Assembly: GCA_003150235.1 (NCBI GenBank)
Contig: QAMW01000033.1
Coordinates: 1-64,000 of the forward strand
Direction of reading: 5' to 3'
Source of the DNA: Bacteroidales bacterium
GTDB taxonomy: Bacteria; Bacteroidota; Bacteroidia; Bacteroidales; Muribaculaceae
Length of the DNA stretch: 64,000 nt
A program made the translations under genes and the position numbers. This document shows positions 1 to 7,392 of this stretch, piece by piece (positions within the stretch are counted from its first letter, which is position 1; each line of letters starts with the position of its first letter). Under the pieces are notes generated by a model that saw only the letters and a list, made by a program, of their open reading frames with translations, was not told the origin of the DNA and did not search any database.

Positions 1-590
1 GCGCCGATGGTGAGCGTCAGTTCGGTCTTGTCAAGAGTGATGCTTTCGGCGAGTATCGGGTTGACTGTAACCTTACAGGTCGCAGACTTGTCACCACACT
101 TTGCGGTGATGGTTGCCTCACCGACTGCAACGGCGGTGACATTACCATCAGCGTCGACTGTGGCGATTGACGCATCGGAGGTCGACCAGGTGACGACCTT
201 GTCGGTGACATCACTGGGAAGGACGGTCGCAGTCAGTTTCTCGCTCGCGCCGATGGTGAGCGTAAGCTCGGTCTTGTCAAGGGCGATGCTTTCTGCAAGT
301 ATAGGGTTGACGGTAACCTTACAGGTCGCGGACTTGTCGCCGCAAGTCGCGGTGATGGTTGCCTCACCGACTACAACAGCGGTGACATTACCATCAGCGT
401 CGACTGTGGCGATTGACGCATCGGAGGTCGACCAGGTGACGGTCTTGTCGGTGACATCCCCGGGGAGGACGGTAGCGGTCAATTTCGCGCTCGCGCCGGT
501 AGTGAGCGTCAGTTCGGTCTTGTCAAGGGTGATGCTCTCCGCAAGTATCGGATTGACTGTAACCTTACAGGTCGCAGAAAGACAAGATCC
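1..590 (-). repeat. 246-bp tandem repeats encoding Ig-like domains
   Basis: Copies start at 1, 247 and 493 on the plus strand, giving a period of exactly 246 bp (82 codons). Two full copies and the beginning of a third are visible and differ by scattered substitutions. They encode consecutive Ig-like domains of the LRR protein. Such near-identity at DNA level suggests recent duplication or ongoing recombination, so copy number may vary between strains. The array probably continues past the left edge. Confidence 0.9.
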
Positions 591-2570
591 GTCTACTGTA
601 GAACATGTTATGTTTGCATCTCCCACAGAAATTGCCGTCACCAAACCCAATTCATTAACAGTGGCAACATCGTTATTATCACTTATCCAAACAAGATGTT
701 TATTCGATGCACTTTCCGGATTAATTACTGGAGATAACCTCATCGTATCACCAACAACCAACACTTCATGTGCAGCAAGACCTAGTTCTTGCACTAAATT
801 AACTGGATATGTTTCTATAGAATTAAACTTTTGCCAAGCATTCGATTCCATGTAACTTTTAAGTCCATTATCAGGGACTATTAGTTTTGTCGACTCATAG
901 TATTGAGTTACGAATTCGCCATCACACATGGGAGGAAGAGTAGATTTACATTCTAATTTTGAGGGTGGCAAATATCCTAATGTGTTAAAATAAAATGCAT
1001 TTTTTCCTATTTTTTCTAATCCGCCACCTAATGTTATGCTCTCTACATCTTGCATGTGAGCAAATGCGTAATCTTCTATTTCTATTACATTATCAGGGAT
1101 TATCAAATTTTTCAAATTACAATCAATAAATGCTGCTAGTCCAATTTTAGTCAATGTTTGCGGTAATTTCAATTTTGTTAAAGTTGTTCCTTTGAAAGCA
1201 TAATCTCCTATTTCCATTAACCCCTCATTAAATTCAACTGTATCTAAAGACTTGCACAAATAGAATGCAGAATCTGCAATTTCCTTAACACTCGAAGACA
1301 AAATTACGCTTTTCAATGATGACCATCCATAAAAAGCACGGTTTATAAATTTAACACCTTCAGGAATAATCAGATCTGTAGTTTCTTCACCATTTACATA
1401 TAATTGACATTGCTTCACCTCGTCACTGTAACCGTTGGAGTTTAGAGGGCCCCCAATTCTCGAAAATCTCATATTACACCAATTTGCAAGGTTGTCTATG
1501 TACACTTTTCTTATTTTGGCGACCGGCCATCCCAAACCACAATATATAACACTCGATGGAATATAAATTTCAGCTACATCATTATCGTCGGTAGAGGAAA
1601 CTGTTGAAAAAGCATTATTACCGATGATAGTTACTGAATTTGGAATATATATTGGGAAGTAGCTACATCCTGAAAATAAATAGTTGGGAATTTCAGTTAC
1701 GCAATGACTAAAATTCACACTTTTGAGAGACTTAATACCTGTAAATGGAGACCGAGCTTCATTATCAGTTGTATAATTTAAATTTCGCCCAACATTAATT
1801 GATGTCAAAGGAGAATATTCAAACATTGGATACTTTCTCCCGCCAGGGATATATGCACTTCCATTATTGCTATTAACCCCAATGGAAAGTGACTCATCAG
1901 AGTCCTCTATATCTAAGATGTTTAACGAAGAACACCCAACAAAGGCATCGTCTGATATCTTTTTTACTGTAGCTGGAATTATCAGTGTTTCCAAATTGTC
2001 CCAACCAAAGAATGTATAATTCTTAATTGTATCTATTGAAGAGGGAATTTCTAATTTAGTAATAAGATTCCCGTTTAGATAAGCCTTTTTAAGTTTCTTC
2101 TTGTCATTAATATTTTTTTCTCCGAATGGAGAAGAATGCTGATTTTCAAAGATAATTTCACACCATTTTTCTAAATTACCAATATGCAGTTCTGCCAGAC
2201 TATCACACATAAAAAATGCCGATTCTCTTATAACCTTCAATGTAGTAGGAATAGCAACGCTTCGACACAAAGAGTATCTAAAAGCGGATTGTTCAATTTC
2301 TTGAATACCCTCTGAAATAACAATATTTCTCGCTTTGCAAGATTCAATAGCGTATTCTCCAACACGAACTACCCTGTATATCCCTGAACTAAATGCAGCT
2401 TCGCTTGGCACAATCAATGCTTCGCTTTTTTCGTTATTGGTCAATTCAATTACCTCACATGTTTTCTCTTCTTCAGATATAATTTCAAATCTGAAATTAC
2501 CATAATCAAATGTCTGCGCGTAGCCGTGAAATGACATCATCAGCATAAAAAGTAATAGCAACTTTTTCAT
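1..2570 (-). CDS. BspA-like leucine-rich-repeat protein with tandem bacterial Ig-like domains (C-terminus outside window)
   Basis: A secreted, probably surface-attached repeat protein of unknown ligand; BspA-family proteins are known adhesins. Reading leftwards from the ATG at 2568-2570, the frame stays open to the window edge (at least 855 residues). It starts with a signal peptide (MKKLLLLFMLMMSFHGYA). Residues from about 30 to 520 are BspA/LRR_5-type repeats with recurring motifs such as IPSSV, ISDDAFVGCSSL and IGDYAFKG. Next come one divergent and then at least two nearly identical Big_2-type Ig-like domains of 82 aa (DNA period 246 bp), with core WSTSDASIATVDADGNVTAV. The gene is AT-rich except in the Ig repeats. 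It lies about 54 nt beyond the terminator-like end of leader RNA A, with no promoter box in between. The family assignment is secure; the function is not, and any C-terminal sorting domain is out of view. Confidence 0.9.
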   Translation of the reverse strand, partial: MKKLLLLFMLMMSFHGYAQTFDYGNFRFEIISEEEKTCEVIELTNNEKSEALIVPSEAAFSSGIYRVVRVGEYAIESCKARNIVISEGIQEIEQSAFRYSLCRSVAIPTTLKVIRESAFFMCDSLAELHIGNLEKWCEIIFENQHSSPFGEKNINDKKKLKKAYLNGNLITKLEIPSSIDTIKNYTFFGWDNLETLIIPATVKKISDDAFVGCSSLNILDIEDSDESLSIGVNSNNGSAYIPGGRKYPMFEYSPLTSINVGRNLNYTTDNEARSPFTGIKSLKSVNFSHCVTEIPNYLFSGCSYFPIYIPNSVTIIGNNAFSTVSSTDDNDVAEIYIPSSVIYCGLGWPVAKIRKVYIDNLANWCNMRFSRIGGPLNSNGYSDEVKQCQLYVNGEETTDLIIPEGVKFINRAFYGWSSLKSVILSSSVKEIADSAFYLCKSLDTVEFNEGLMEIGDYAFKGTTLTKLKLPQTLTKIGLAAFIDCNLKNLIIPDNVIEIEDYAFAHMQDVESITLGGGLEKIGKNAFYFNTLGYLPPSKLECKSTLPPMCDGEFVTQYYESTKLIVPDNGLKSYMESNAWQKFNSIETYPVNLVQELGLAAHEVLVVGDTMRLSPVINPESASNKHLVWISDNNDVATVNELGLVTAISVGDANITCSTVDGSCLSATCKVTVNPILAESITLDKTELTLTTGASAKLTATVLPGDVTDKTVTWSTSDASIATVDADGNVTAVVVGEATITATCGDKSATCKVTVNPILAESIALDKTELTLTIGASEKLTATVLPSDVTDKVVTWSTSDASIATVDADGNVTAVAVGEATITAKCGDKSATCKVTVNPILAESITLDKTELTLTIG

Positions 2571-2623
2571 TTACAATAAGGTTAAATTCCCTACCGGCTC
2601 CAGACAGAGATGTTTTTACATAG

Positions 2624-2894
2624 CAAAAAGGCGTGAAGCCTCGTCGGCTTATCCATCATTCTGAGGCCTTCGCATTGCCTGATTTACATGGATAAGCAAC
2701 ACGGAAAGCCCACGCCGATATAATCAATCCTCCCTCACGGAAGAATATAGATTACACCACATGGACATCCTGCTGCATTATCTTCATGTAAATCGGAAAG
2801 TTGCGAAGTTTCAGAATGATGAAGATAAAGCGTAGAACGCCCTAAACATAAATACCGCCACCCTAACCCGCCTCTGCGAGCTTTCCGTGGGTGA
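2624..2894 (-). ncRNA. Structured leader RNA A, upstream of the LRR gene (paralogue of RNA B)
   Basis: A 270-nt transcript is inferred between a promoter box (2901-2908) and a hairpin plus U-tract (2624-2635). A 10-bp perfect hairpin stem (2688-2697 with 2647-2656) encloses arm 2 (2654-2690). Arm 2 can also pair with arm 1 (2785-2821) through three exact blocks of 11, 7 and 10 bp separated by internal loops, which would form a pseudoknot. An outer stem joins cacgcc at 2711-2716 to ggcgtg at 2630-2635. The block ATATCGGCGTGGGCT (2707-2721, minus strand) and the motifs AGGCAA and GCCT recur in RNA B at 11229-11677, where the helices differ in sequence yet still pair. I do not recognise a named RNA family. 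It could be a cis attenuator or a free small RNA. Confidence 0.65.
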
Positions 2895-2900
2895 CAGATA

Positions 2901-2908
2901 CAAAGTTA
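2901..2908 (-). promoter_or_regulatory. Bacteroidota -7 box for RNA A / LRR gene
   Basis: TAACTTTG on the minus strand matches TAnnTTTG exactly. The inferred transcription start is near 2894. The -33 TTTG element is poorly preserved. No other box lies between here and the LRR start codon. Confidence 0.6.
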
Positions 2909-3150
2909 TGAATATTTTAAAATAAAGTGGCAGATAATCAGAATTTTTTATTCATTATTAATGAAAAGGCGCAAAGCGATAGCTATGCAGCGATTCAAAT
3001 CTACCGGTTACAGATATGTCGCAGGGAAGGTTCCCCTGACGGGAATAGGCGTTACACAAATTTGTAATTACGGGATGCAGGACAGTGGGGATAGCCGAAG
3101 CAAAGAGGGGGTAATTTTGGCTGGGTATTGATTTTGGCGGCGATTATGAG
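2909..3150. other. Intergenic stretch with nothing recognised
   Basis: This lies between the RNA A promoter and the cob operon promoter. I looked for cobalamin riboswitch boxes because cobU follows and found none. An ORF of 56 codons (2961-3131, plus) has no recognisable similarity and a basic start; I do not call it a gene. Confidence 0.4.
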
Positions 3151-3158
3151 TAAATTTG
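3151..3158 (+). promoter_or_regulatory. -7 box for the cob operon
   Basis: TAAATTTG matches the Bacteroidota TAnnTTTG consensus, with TTG at 3128-3130 about 20 nt upstream. Transcription would start near 3165, giving a leader of about 20 nt before cobU, which is too short for a riboswitch. Confidence 0.55.
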
Positions 3159-3183
3159 CAGCGTATTTATTGCATGTTACGAT

Positions 3184-3699
3184 ATGTGTGCGAAAAAAAT
3201 CATAATGGTCACCGGCGGTCAGAGGTCGGGTAAAAGTGAATTTGCGGAACGCACCGCCCTTCACCTTTCCCCCACACCGGTCTATCTTGCCACGGCACAG
3301 CCTCTTGACGATGAGTTCCGTCACCGCGTCAAGCTCCATCAGCTGCGGCGCGGACCGGAATGGACCAATATCGAGGAGCAACTTTACCCCGCCGACCATG
3401 AACTGTCGTCGCGCACGGTGCTTGTCGACTGCGTGACCATGTGGGCGACCAATATCTTCTTCCATTGCGACGAGGATATCGACCGGTCGCTTGAGATGTT
3501 CCGCAACGAATTTGACCGGCTCATAGCCATAGACGCGACATTTATCTTCGTCACCAACGAGATAGGTCTTGGCGGCACAAGCGAAAACGCCATGCAGCGA
3601 CGGTTTACCGACCTGCTCGGATTTGTCAACCGGCATGTCGCGCAACATGCCGACGACGTGCATTTTCTTATTTCAGGAATCGACTTAAAAATAAAATAA
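3184..3699 (+). CDS. cobU: Adenosylcobinamide kinase / adenosylcobinamide-phosphate guanylyltransferase
   Basis: Cytosolic bifunctional enzyme that phosphorylates adenosylcobinamide and then transfers GMP to give AdoCbi-GDP, the activated form used by CobS. The P-loop GGQRSGKS is at residues 11-18. The region around H52 (VKLHQLRRGPEW) fits the GMP-accepting His segment of the family, and VDCVTMW and TNEIG match further conserved blocks. The length of 171 aa is normal. It is first in a tight run with cobT (4 nt gap), cobS and cobC, consistent with nucleotide-loop assembly or salvage of cobinamide. Confidence 0.93.
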   Translation: MCAKKIIMVTGGQRSGKSEFAERTALHLSPTPVYLATAQPLDDEFRHRVKLHQLRRGPEWTNIEEQLYPADHELSSRTVLVDCVTMWATNIFFHCDEDIDRSLEMFRNEFDRLIAIDATFIFVTNEIGLGGTSENAMQRRFTDLLGFVNRHVAQHADDVHFLISGIDLKIK

Positions 3700-3703
3700 A
3701 GCG

Positions 3704-4744
3704 ATGCGACCATTCAACATTATCACACCCGACAATTCAATACGCCGACAGCTTGTCGACAAGATAGACAATCTCACCAAACCGAAGGGCTCTCTCGGAA
3801 GACTCGAAGAACTGGCTCTGCAGATAGGACTCATCCAGCAAACCCTCTCGCCGGAGCTGCGTAATCCGTGCAACATACTTTTCGCAGCCGATCACGGCAT
3901 AATCGAGGAAGGGGTGAGCGTGTCGCCCAAAGAGGTGACATGGCAGCAGCTCGGTCACTTCGCCAAGGGAGGTGCGGGAATTAATTTCCTCTGCGAGCAA
4001 CATGGATTCCGCCTCGTACTCGTGGATGCCGGCGTTGACTATGACATCCCGGCAGGTCACGGTATAATCGACAAAAAAATACGCAAGTCGACCCGCAACT
4101 TCCTCCACGGTCCCGCCATGACCCTTGATGAGCTTGACCGGTGTATCGAGGCGGGAGCGGAGATTGTCGACATGGTACACGGGGAAGGTTGCAACGTGGT
4201 AAGCTTCGGCGAAATGGGCAGCGGCAACACATCGCCGTCGTCAATGTGGATGCATCTGTTCACCGGAATACCCCTCGACCGCTGCATAGGAGCCGGAGCG
4301 GGACTTGACAATTCAGGTATAAGACATAAGCTCGATGTACTCACCCGTGCCCTCGCCAACTATACCGGGGGCGACAGCGTGGAAGAGAAGATGGCATGGT
4401 TCGGCGGTTATGAACTTGCCATGGCTACCGGCGGAATGCTCCGCGCAGCCGAACTCGGCATGACCATCATCGTCGACGGATTCATCATGAGCAGCTGCAT
4501 CCTCGCCGCATCGCGGCTCTATCCCGAAGTGATGCATTACGCGGTGTTCGGACATCAGGGCGACGAGTCGGGTCATCGCCTGCTTCTTGAGGCAATGGGA
4601 GCAAGACCGATACTCCATCTCGACCTGCGCCTCGGCGAGGGCTCGGGTGCGGTGTGCGCCTATCCTATCCTGCAGTCGGCAGTAAGGATGATCAACCGCA
4701 TGGACTCCTTTGCCGATGTAAATGTGACAAAATATTTTGACTGA
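3704..4744 (+). CDS. cobT: Nicotinate-nucleotide--dimethylbenzimidazole phosphoribosyltransferase
   Basis: Moves phosphoribose from nicotinate mononucleotide to the lower-ligand base, making alpha-ribazole phosphate for the cobamide nucleotide loop. The 346-aa length and the blocks DKIDNLTKPKGSLGRLEELA, ADHGIIEEGVS, FGEMGSGNTSPSS and the C-terminal RLGEGSGAV, which holds the catalytic Glu of the family, fit CobT along its whole length. Its stop overlaps the cobS start (ATGA at 4742-4746 region). No bluB is in the window, so the source of the base is not shown. Confidence 0.95.
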   Translation: MRPFNIITPDNSIRRQLVDKIDNLTKPKGSLGRLEELALQIGLIQQTLSPELRNPCNILFAADHGIIEEGVSVSPKEVTWQQLGHFAKGGAGINFLCEQHGFRLVLVDAGVDYDIPAGHGIIDKKIRKSTRNFLHGPAMTLDELDRCIEAGAEIVDMVHGEGCNVVSFGEMGSGNTSPSSMWMHLFTGIPLDRCIGAGAGLDNSGIRHKLDVLTRALANYTGGDSVEEKMAWFGGYELAMATGGMLRAAELGMTIIVDGFIMSSCILAASRLYPEVMHYAVFGHQGDESGHRLLLEAMGARPILHLDLRLGEGSGAVCAYPILQSAVRMINRMDSFADVNVTKYFD

Positions 4745-5493
4745 TGAAGCATATCTTCGCCGCACTCACATTTTTCACGCGACTCCCTTTCTGGCGGCTC
4801 GGAAGCGTCGATAAACGCTACTACAAATCGGTGGTGCCCTACTGGCCGTATACAGGCTGGCTGACGGGGGGAATAATGTGTCTCACGCTCTGGCTTGCAT
4901 CGCAGGCGCTCCCCTACTTTGCGGCAATCATCATGGCACTCATTGCAAGATTGCTCGTCACCGGCGCACTTCATGAAGACGGTCTCGCCGACTTTTTTGA
5001 CGGAATGGGAGGCGGCACTACCCGCGAGCGCACCCTATCCATAATGAAGGACAGTCACATAGGCACTTACGGAGTAATCGCCCTGATATCATACTTCCTG
5101 CTCGCCTCATCGCTGCTGCTTGCCTTCCCGTTGGAGACGGCTTGCTGCATAGTTTTTGCAGGCGATGCGTGGAGCAAGCTGTGTGCATCGCAGATAATCA
5201 ATTTCCTGCCCTACGCCCGAAATGAAGAGGAAGCGAAAAATAAGCTTGTCTACGACCGCATGACCGGCAAACAGCTAATCGCCGCCATCATCGGAGGCGC
5301 ATTGCCGCTCGTGTACATGCCGCTTCCGCTGCTCGGTGCGGCGATATTCCCGGTGGTCACAGTGACAGGACTGATATTGTTCATGCGGCGACGCATCAAC
5401 GGCTATACCGGCGACTGCTGCGGCGCGACTTTCCTTCTCGCCGAACTGTCATTTTACCTCGGTGCGGCAATATTATACCGGTTATGGCAATGA
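4744..5493 (+). CDS. cobS: Adenosylcobinamide-GDP ribazoletransferase
   Basis: Integral inner-membrane enzyme that joins AdoCbi-GDP to alpha-ribazole (or its phosphate), completing the cobamide. The Asp-rich block HEDGLADFFDGMGGG, typical of the Mg-binding CDP-alcohol-phosphotransferase-like site, is present near residues 78-92. Several hydrophobic segments follow, and the late motif INGYTGDCCGA is conserved in CobS. The 249-aa length is standard. It is translationally coupled to cobT on one side and overlaps cobC on the other. Confidence 0.95.
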   Translation: MKHIFAALTFFTRLPFWRLGSVDKRYYKSVVPYWPYTGWLTGGIMCLTLWLASQALPYFAAIIMALIARLLVTGALHEDGLADFFDGMGGGTTRERTLSIMKDSHIGTYGVIALISYFLLASSLLLAFPLETACCIVFAGDAWSKLCASQIINFLPYARNEEEAKNKLVYDRMTGKQLIAAIIGGALPLVYMPLPLLGAAIFPVVTVTGLILFMRRRINGYTGDCCGATFLLAELSFYLGAAILYRLWQ

Positions 5494-6020
5494 AGTTACT
5501 GTTTATACGCCACACCTCGGTAAACATGGAAAGAGGTATCTGCTACGGACATTCTGACGTGGATGTCGCCGATACCTTCCCGGGAGAGGCGGTCGCGGTA
5601 AAATCCGCGCTGTCAGGATACACTTTTGACAAAGTGTATTGCAGTCCCCTGTCACGTTGCAGAAAACTCGCGGCGGAATGTGGATACCCGTCACCGGTAA
5701 TCGACCCGAGACTTCTTGAGATGAACTTCGGGGCATGGGAGATGAAGCGTTACGACGACATCACCGACCCGAGGCTTCAGGAGTGGTTTGACGACTACAT
5801 AAATGTCGCCCCCACCGGAGGCGAGTCATTCATGGAGCAACAGGCACGATTTCTCTCGCTGCTTGAGGACCTGAGGAATAGCGGTGACAAATGCGTGGCG
5901 CTTTTCACACATTGCGGCATACTGGTGCAGGCACTCGTCACGCTACGCGGCATGACACCGGCAGAGGCATTCACCAATCCCCCCGCCTATGGCTCGATAC
6001 TTGAAATAGATATTGACTGA
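5484..6020 (+). CDS. cobC: Histidine phosphatase, probable alpha-ribazole phosphatase
   Basis: Histidine-phosphatase (phosphoglycerate-mutase-like) enzyme that by context removes phosphate from alpha-ribazole 5'-phosphate or cobalamin phosphate. It has the RHT catalytic motif (residues 9-11), a second block CSPLSRCRKLA, the acidic segment EMNFGAWE and the late FTHCG containing the second active-site His. Two starts are possible: 5484, or 5490, which forms an ATGA overlap with the cobS stop like the other junctions here; I slightly favour 5490. The broad family has many substrates, so the specific role rests on operon context. Confidence 0.85.
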   Translation: MAMKLLFIRHTSVNMERGICYGHSDVDVADTFPGEAVAVKSALSGYTFDKVYCSPLSRCRKLAAECGYPSPVIDPRLLEMNFGAWEMKRYDDITDPRLQEWFDDYINVAPTGGESFMEQQARFLSLLEDLRNSGDKCVALFTHCGILVQALVTLRGMTPAEAFTNPPAYGSILEIDID

Positions 6021-6031
6021 ACCGACACCAC

Positions 6032-7384
6032 ATGATTCACTTAAACATAGCAAAAGGGCTCAAACGCCAGCTTGCATCGCTGACCGGCCCTATATTCATC
6101 GAGACACTGCTCATCATGACCCTCGGCGCGGTCGACACTGTGATGTTGTCGCGCCACAGCGACGCCTCGGTCGCTGCTGTAGGTGTGGTCAACCAGATTG
6201 TGATGCTCTGCTTTCTGGTATTTGAGGTAATCAATCTCGGCACATCGGTGCTTGTGAGCCAGTATATTGGCGCACGCCTCAACGACCGTGTGGAAAAGGT
6301 TGTGGGTGTCTCGCTGCTCGTCAATCTGGTAATCGGACTCGCCATAAGCGCCATGCTCTATTTCGGTGCGACAACGATTCTCAGGCTAATGGGACTCAAC
6401 GACCTTCTGCTTGGAGAAGGCAGAGGATACATGCGCATCGTAGGCGCATTCGCTTTCTTCCAGGCACTCTCGCTCACGGCATCGGCAGCCTTGCGGGCAT
6501 CCAACCGCGCCATATATCCGATGGTTGTGGTCGGAATAGTCAACATACTTAATATCGCCGGCAATTATATACTAATATTCGGACGGTTCGGCGCGCCCGC
6601 GCTCGGTGCCGAGGGAGCGGCGATATCCACCGCCACGAGCAGGGCGATAGCAATGGTGATACTCAACATCATACTGTTCCATACGGTAATAAAACGGTTT
6701 CCCTGGGAGATATTCCGTCGGTTTCCCACCCGTGAGTTCTCCAATCTGTTGAAAATAGGACTCCCCTCCGCAGGCGAGCAGTTCAGCTACAGCTCCGCGC
6801 AGATAGTCATGACCTTTTTCATCAACATGCTCGGGGTCGAAGTGCTTGCCGCGCGCACATACGTGGTCAATATCACGATGTTCGGCTATCTTTTCTGTAT
6901 CGCCGTGTCGCAGGGCGGTGCAATCACTATAGGTCATCTTGTGGGCAAAGGGAAGATACACGGGGCATTCATACTCGGAAAATATGTCATGCGTCTGGCA
7001 CTCGTCATCACCGTCACCCTTTCAGTTGCCATAGCCTCGTGCGGTCATAGCCTGATGTCGCTTCTCACCGACAATCCGGAAATCATCTCCATAGGAGCAG
7101 CGCTTCTATGGTTTGACGTACTGGTGGAAATCGGGCGTCCGGTAAACATATTCGCCACCAACGCGCTCCGCGCCACGGGCGATGTCAATTACCCGTTTTA
7201 TGTGGGGCTTATAGTGATGTGGTCACTGCAGGTCGCAGGCGGCTATCTATGCGGCATATATTTCGGGCTCGGCATCTATGCCCTCTGGCTCATGATAGCT
7301 TCTGACGAGATAACCCGTGGCATAATCTTCACACGCCGCTGGTGGAGCATGAAATGGGCAGGCAAGAGCTTTGTCACCCAATAA
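6032..7384 (+). CDS. MATE family efflux transporter
   Basis: A 450-aa inner-membrane protein with about twelve hydrophobic segments and MATE landmarks: LTGPIFIETLLIMTLGAVDTVMLS at the N-terminus (read over 6080-6150) and a second half starting with IGLPSAGEQFSYS. MATE proteins export organic cations or metabolites against a Na+ or H+ gradient. It starts 11 nt after cobC and is probably cotranscribed, so a link to cobamide or precursor traffic is possible, but the sequence does not show the substrate. It ends 8 bp from the convergent feoAB gene. Confidence 0.9.
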   Translation: MIHLNIAKGLKRQLASLTGPIFIETLLIMTLGAVDTVMLSRHSDASVAAVGVVNQIVMLCFLVFEVINLGTSVLVSQYIGARLNDRVEKVVGVSLLVNLVIGLAISAMLYFGATTILRLMGLNDLLLGEGRGYMRIVGAFAFFQALSLTASAALRASNRAIYPMVVVGIVNILNIAGNYILIFGRFGAPALGAEGAAISTATSRAIAMVILNIILFHTVIKRFPWEIFRRFPTREFSNLLKIGLPSAGEQFSYSSAQIVMTFFINMLGVEVLAARTYVVNITMFGYLFCIAVSQGGAITIGHLVGKGKIHGAFILGKYVMRLALVITVTLSVAIASCGHSLMSLLTDNPEIISIGAALLWFDVLVEIGRPVNIFATNALRATGDVNYPFYVGLIVMWSLQVAGGYLCGIYFGLGIYALWLMIASDEITRGIIFTRRWWSMKWAGKSFVTQ

Positions 7385-7392
7385 ACAGTATC

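Noticed and set aside
7..855. 282-codon plus-strand ORF over the Ig repeats
   Set aside because: It is the antisense shadow of the minus-strand LRR/Ig gene, which has a signal peptide and domain matches.
2654..2821. Inverted repeat as an invertible promoter (phase variation)
   Set aside because: The arms match in blocks (28 of 37 positions) with conserved internal-loop mismatches, unlike the near-perfect repeats of invertase sites, and the paralogue at 11229-11677 shows covariation, which favours RNA structure.
2961..3131. 56-codon plus-strand ORF before the cob operon
   Set aside because: No similarity to any family I know and no promoter or ribosome-binding context; probably chance.
2909..3183. 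Cobalamin riboswitch upstream of cobU
   Set aside because: The B12 box and P1 pairing seen at 59986-60146 are absent, and the predicted transcription start leaves only about 20 nt of leader.
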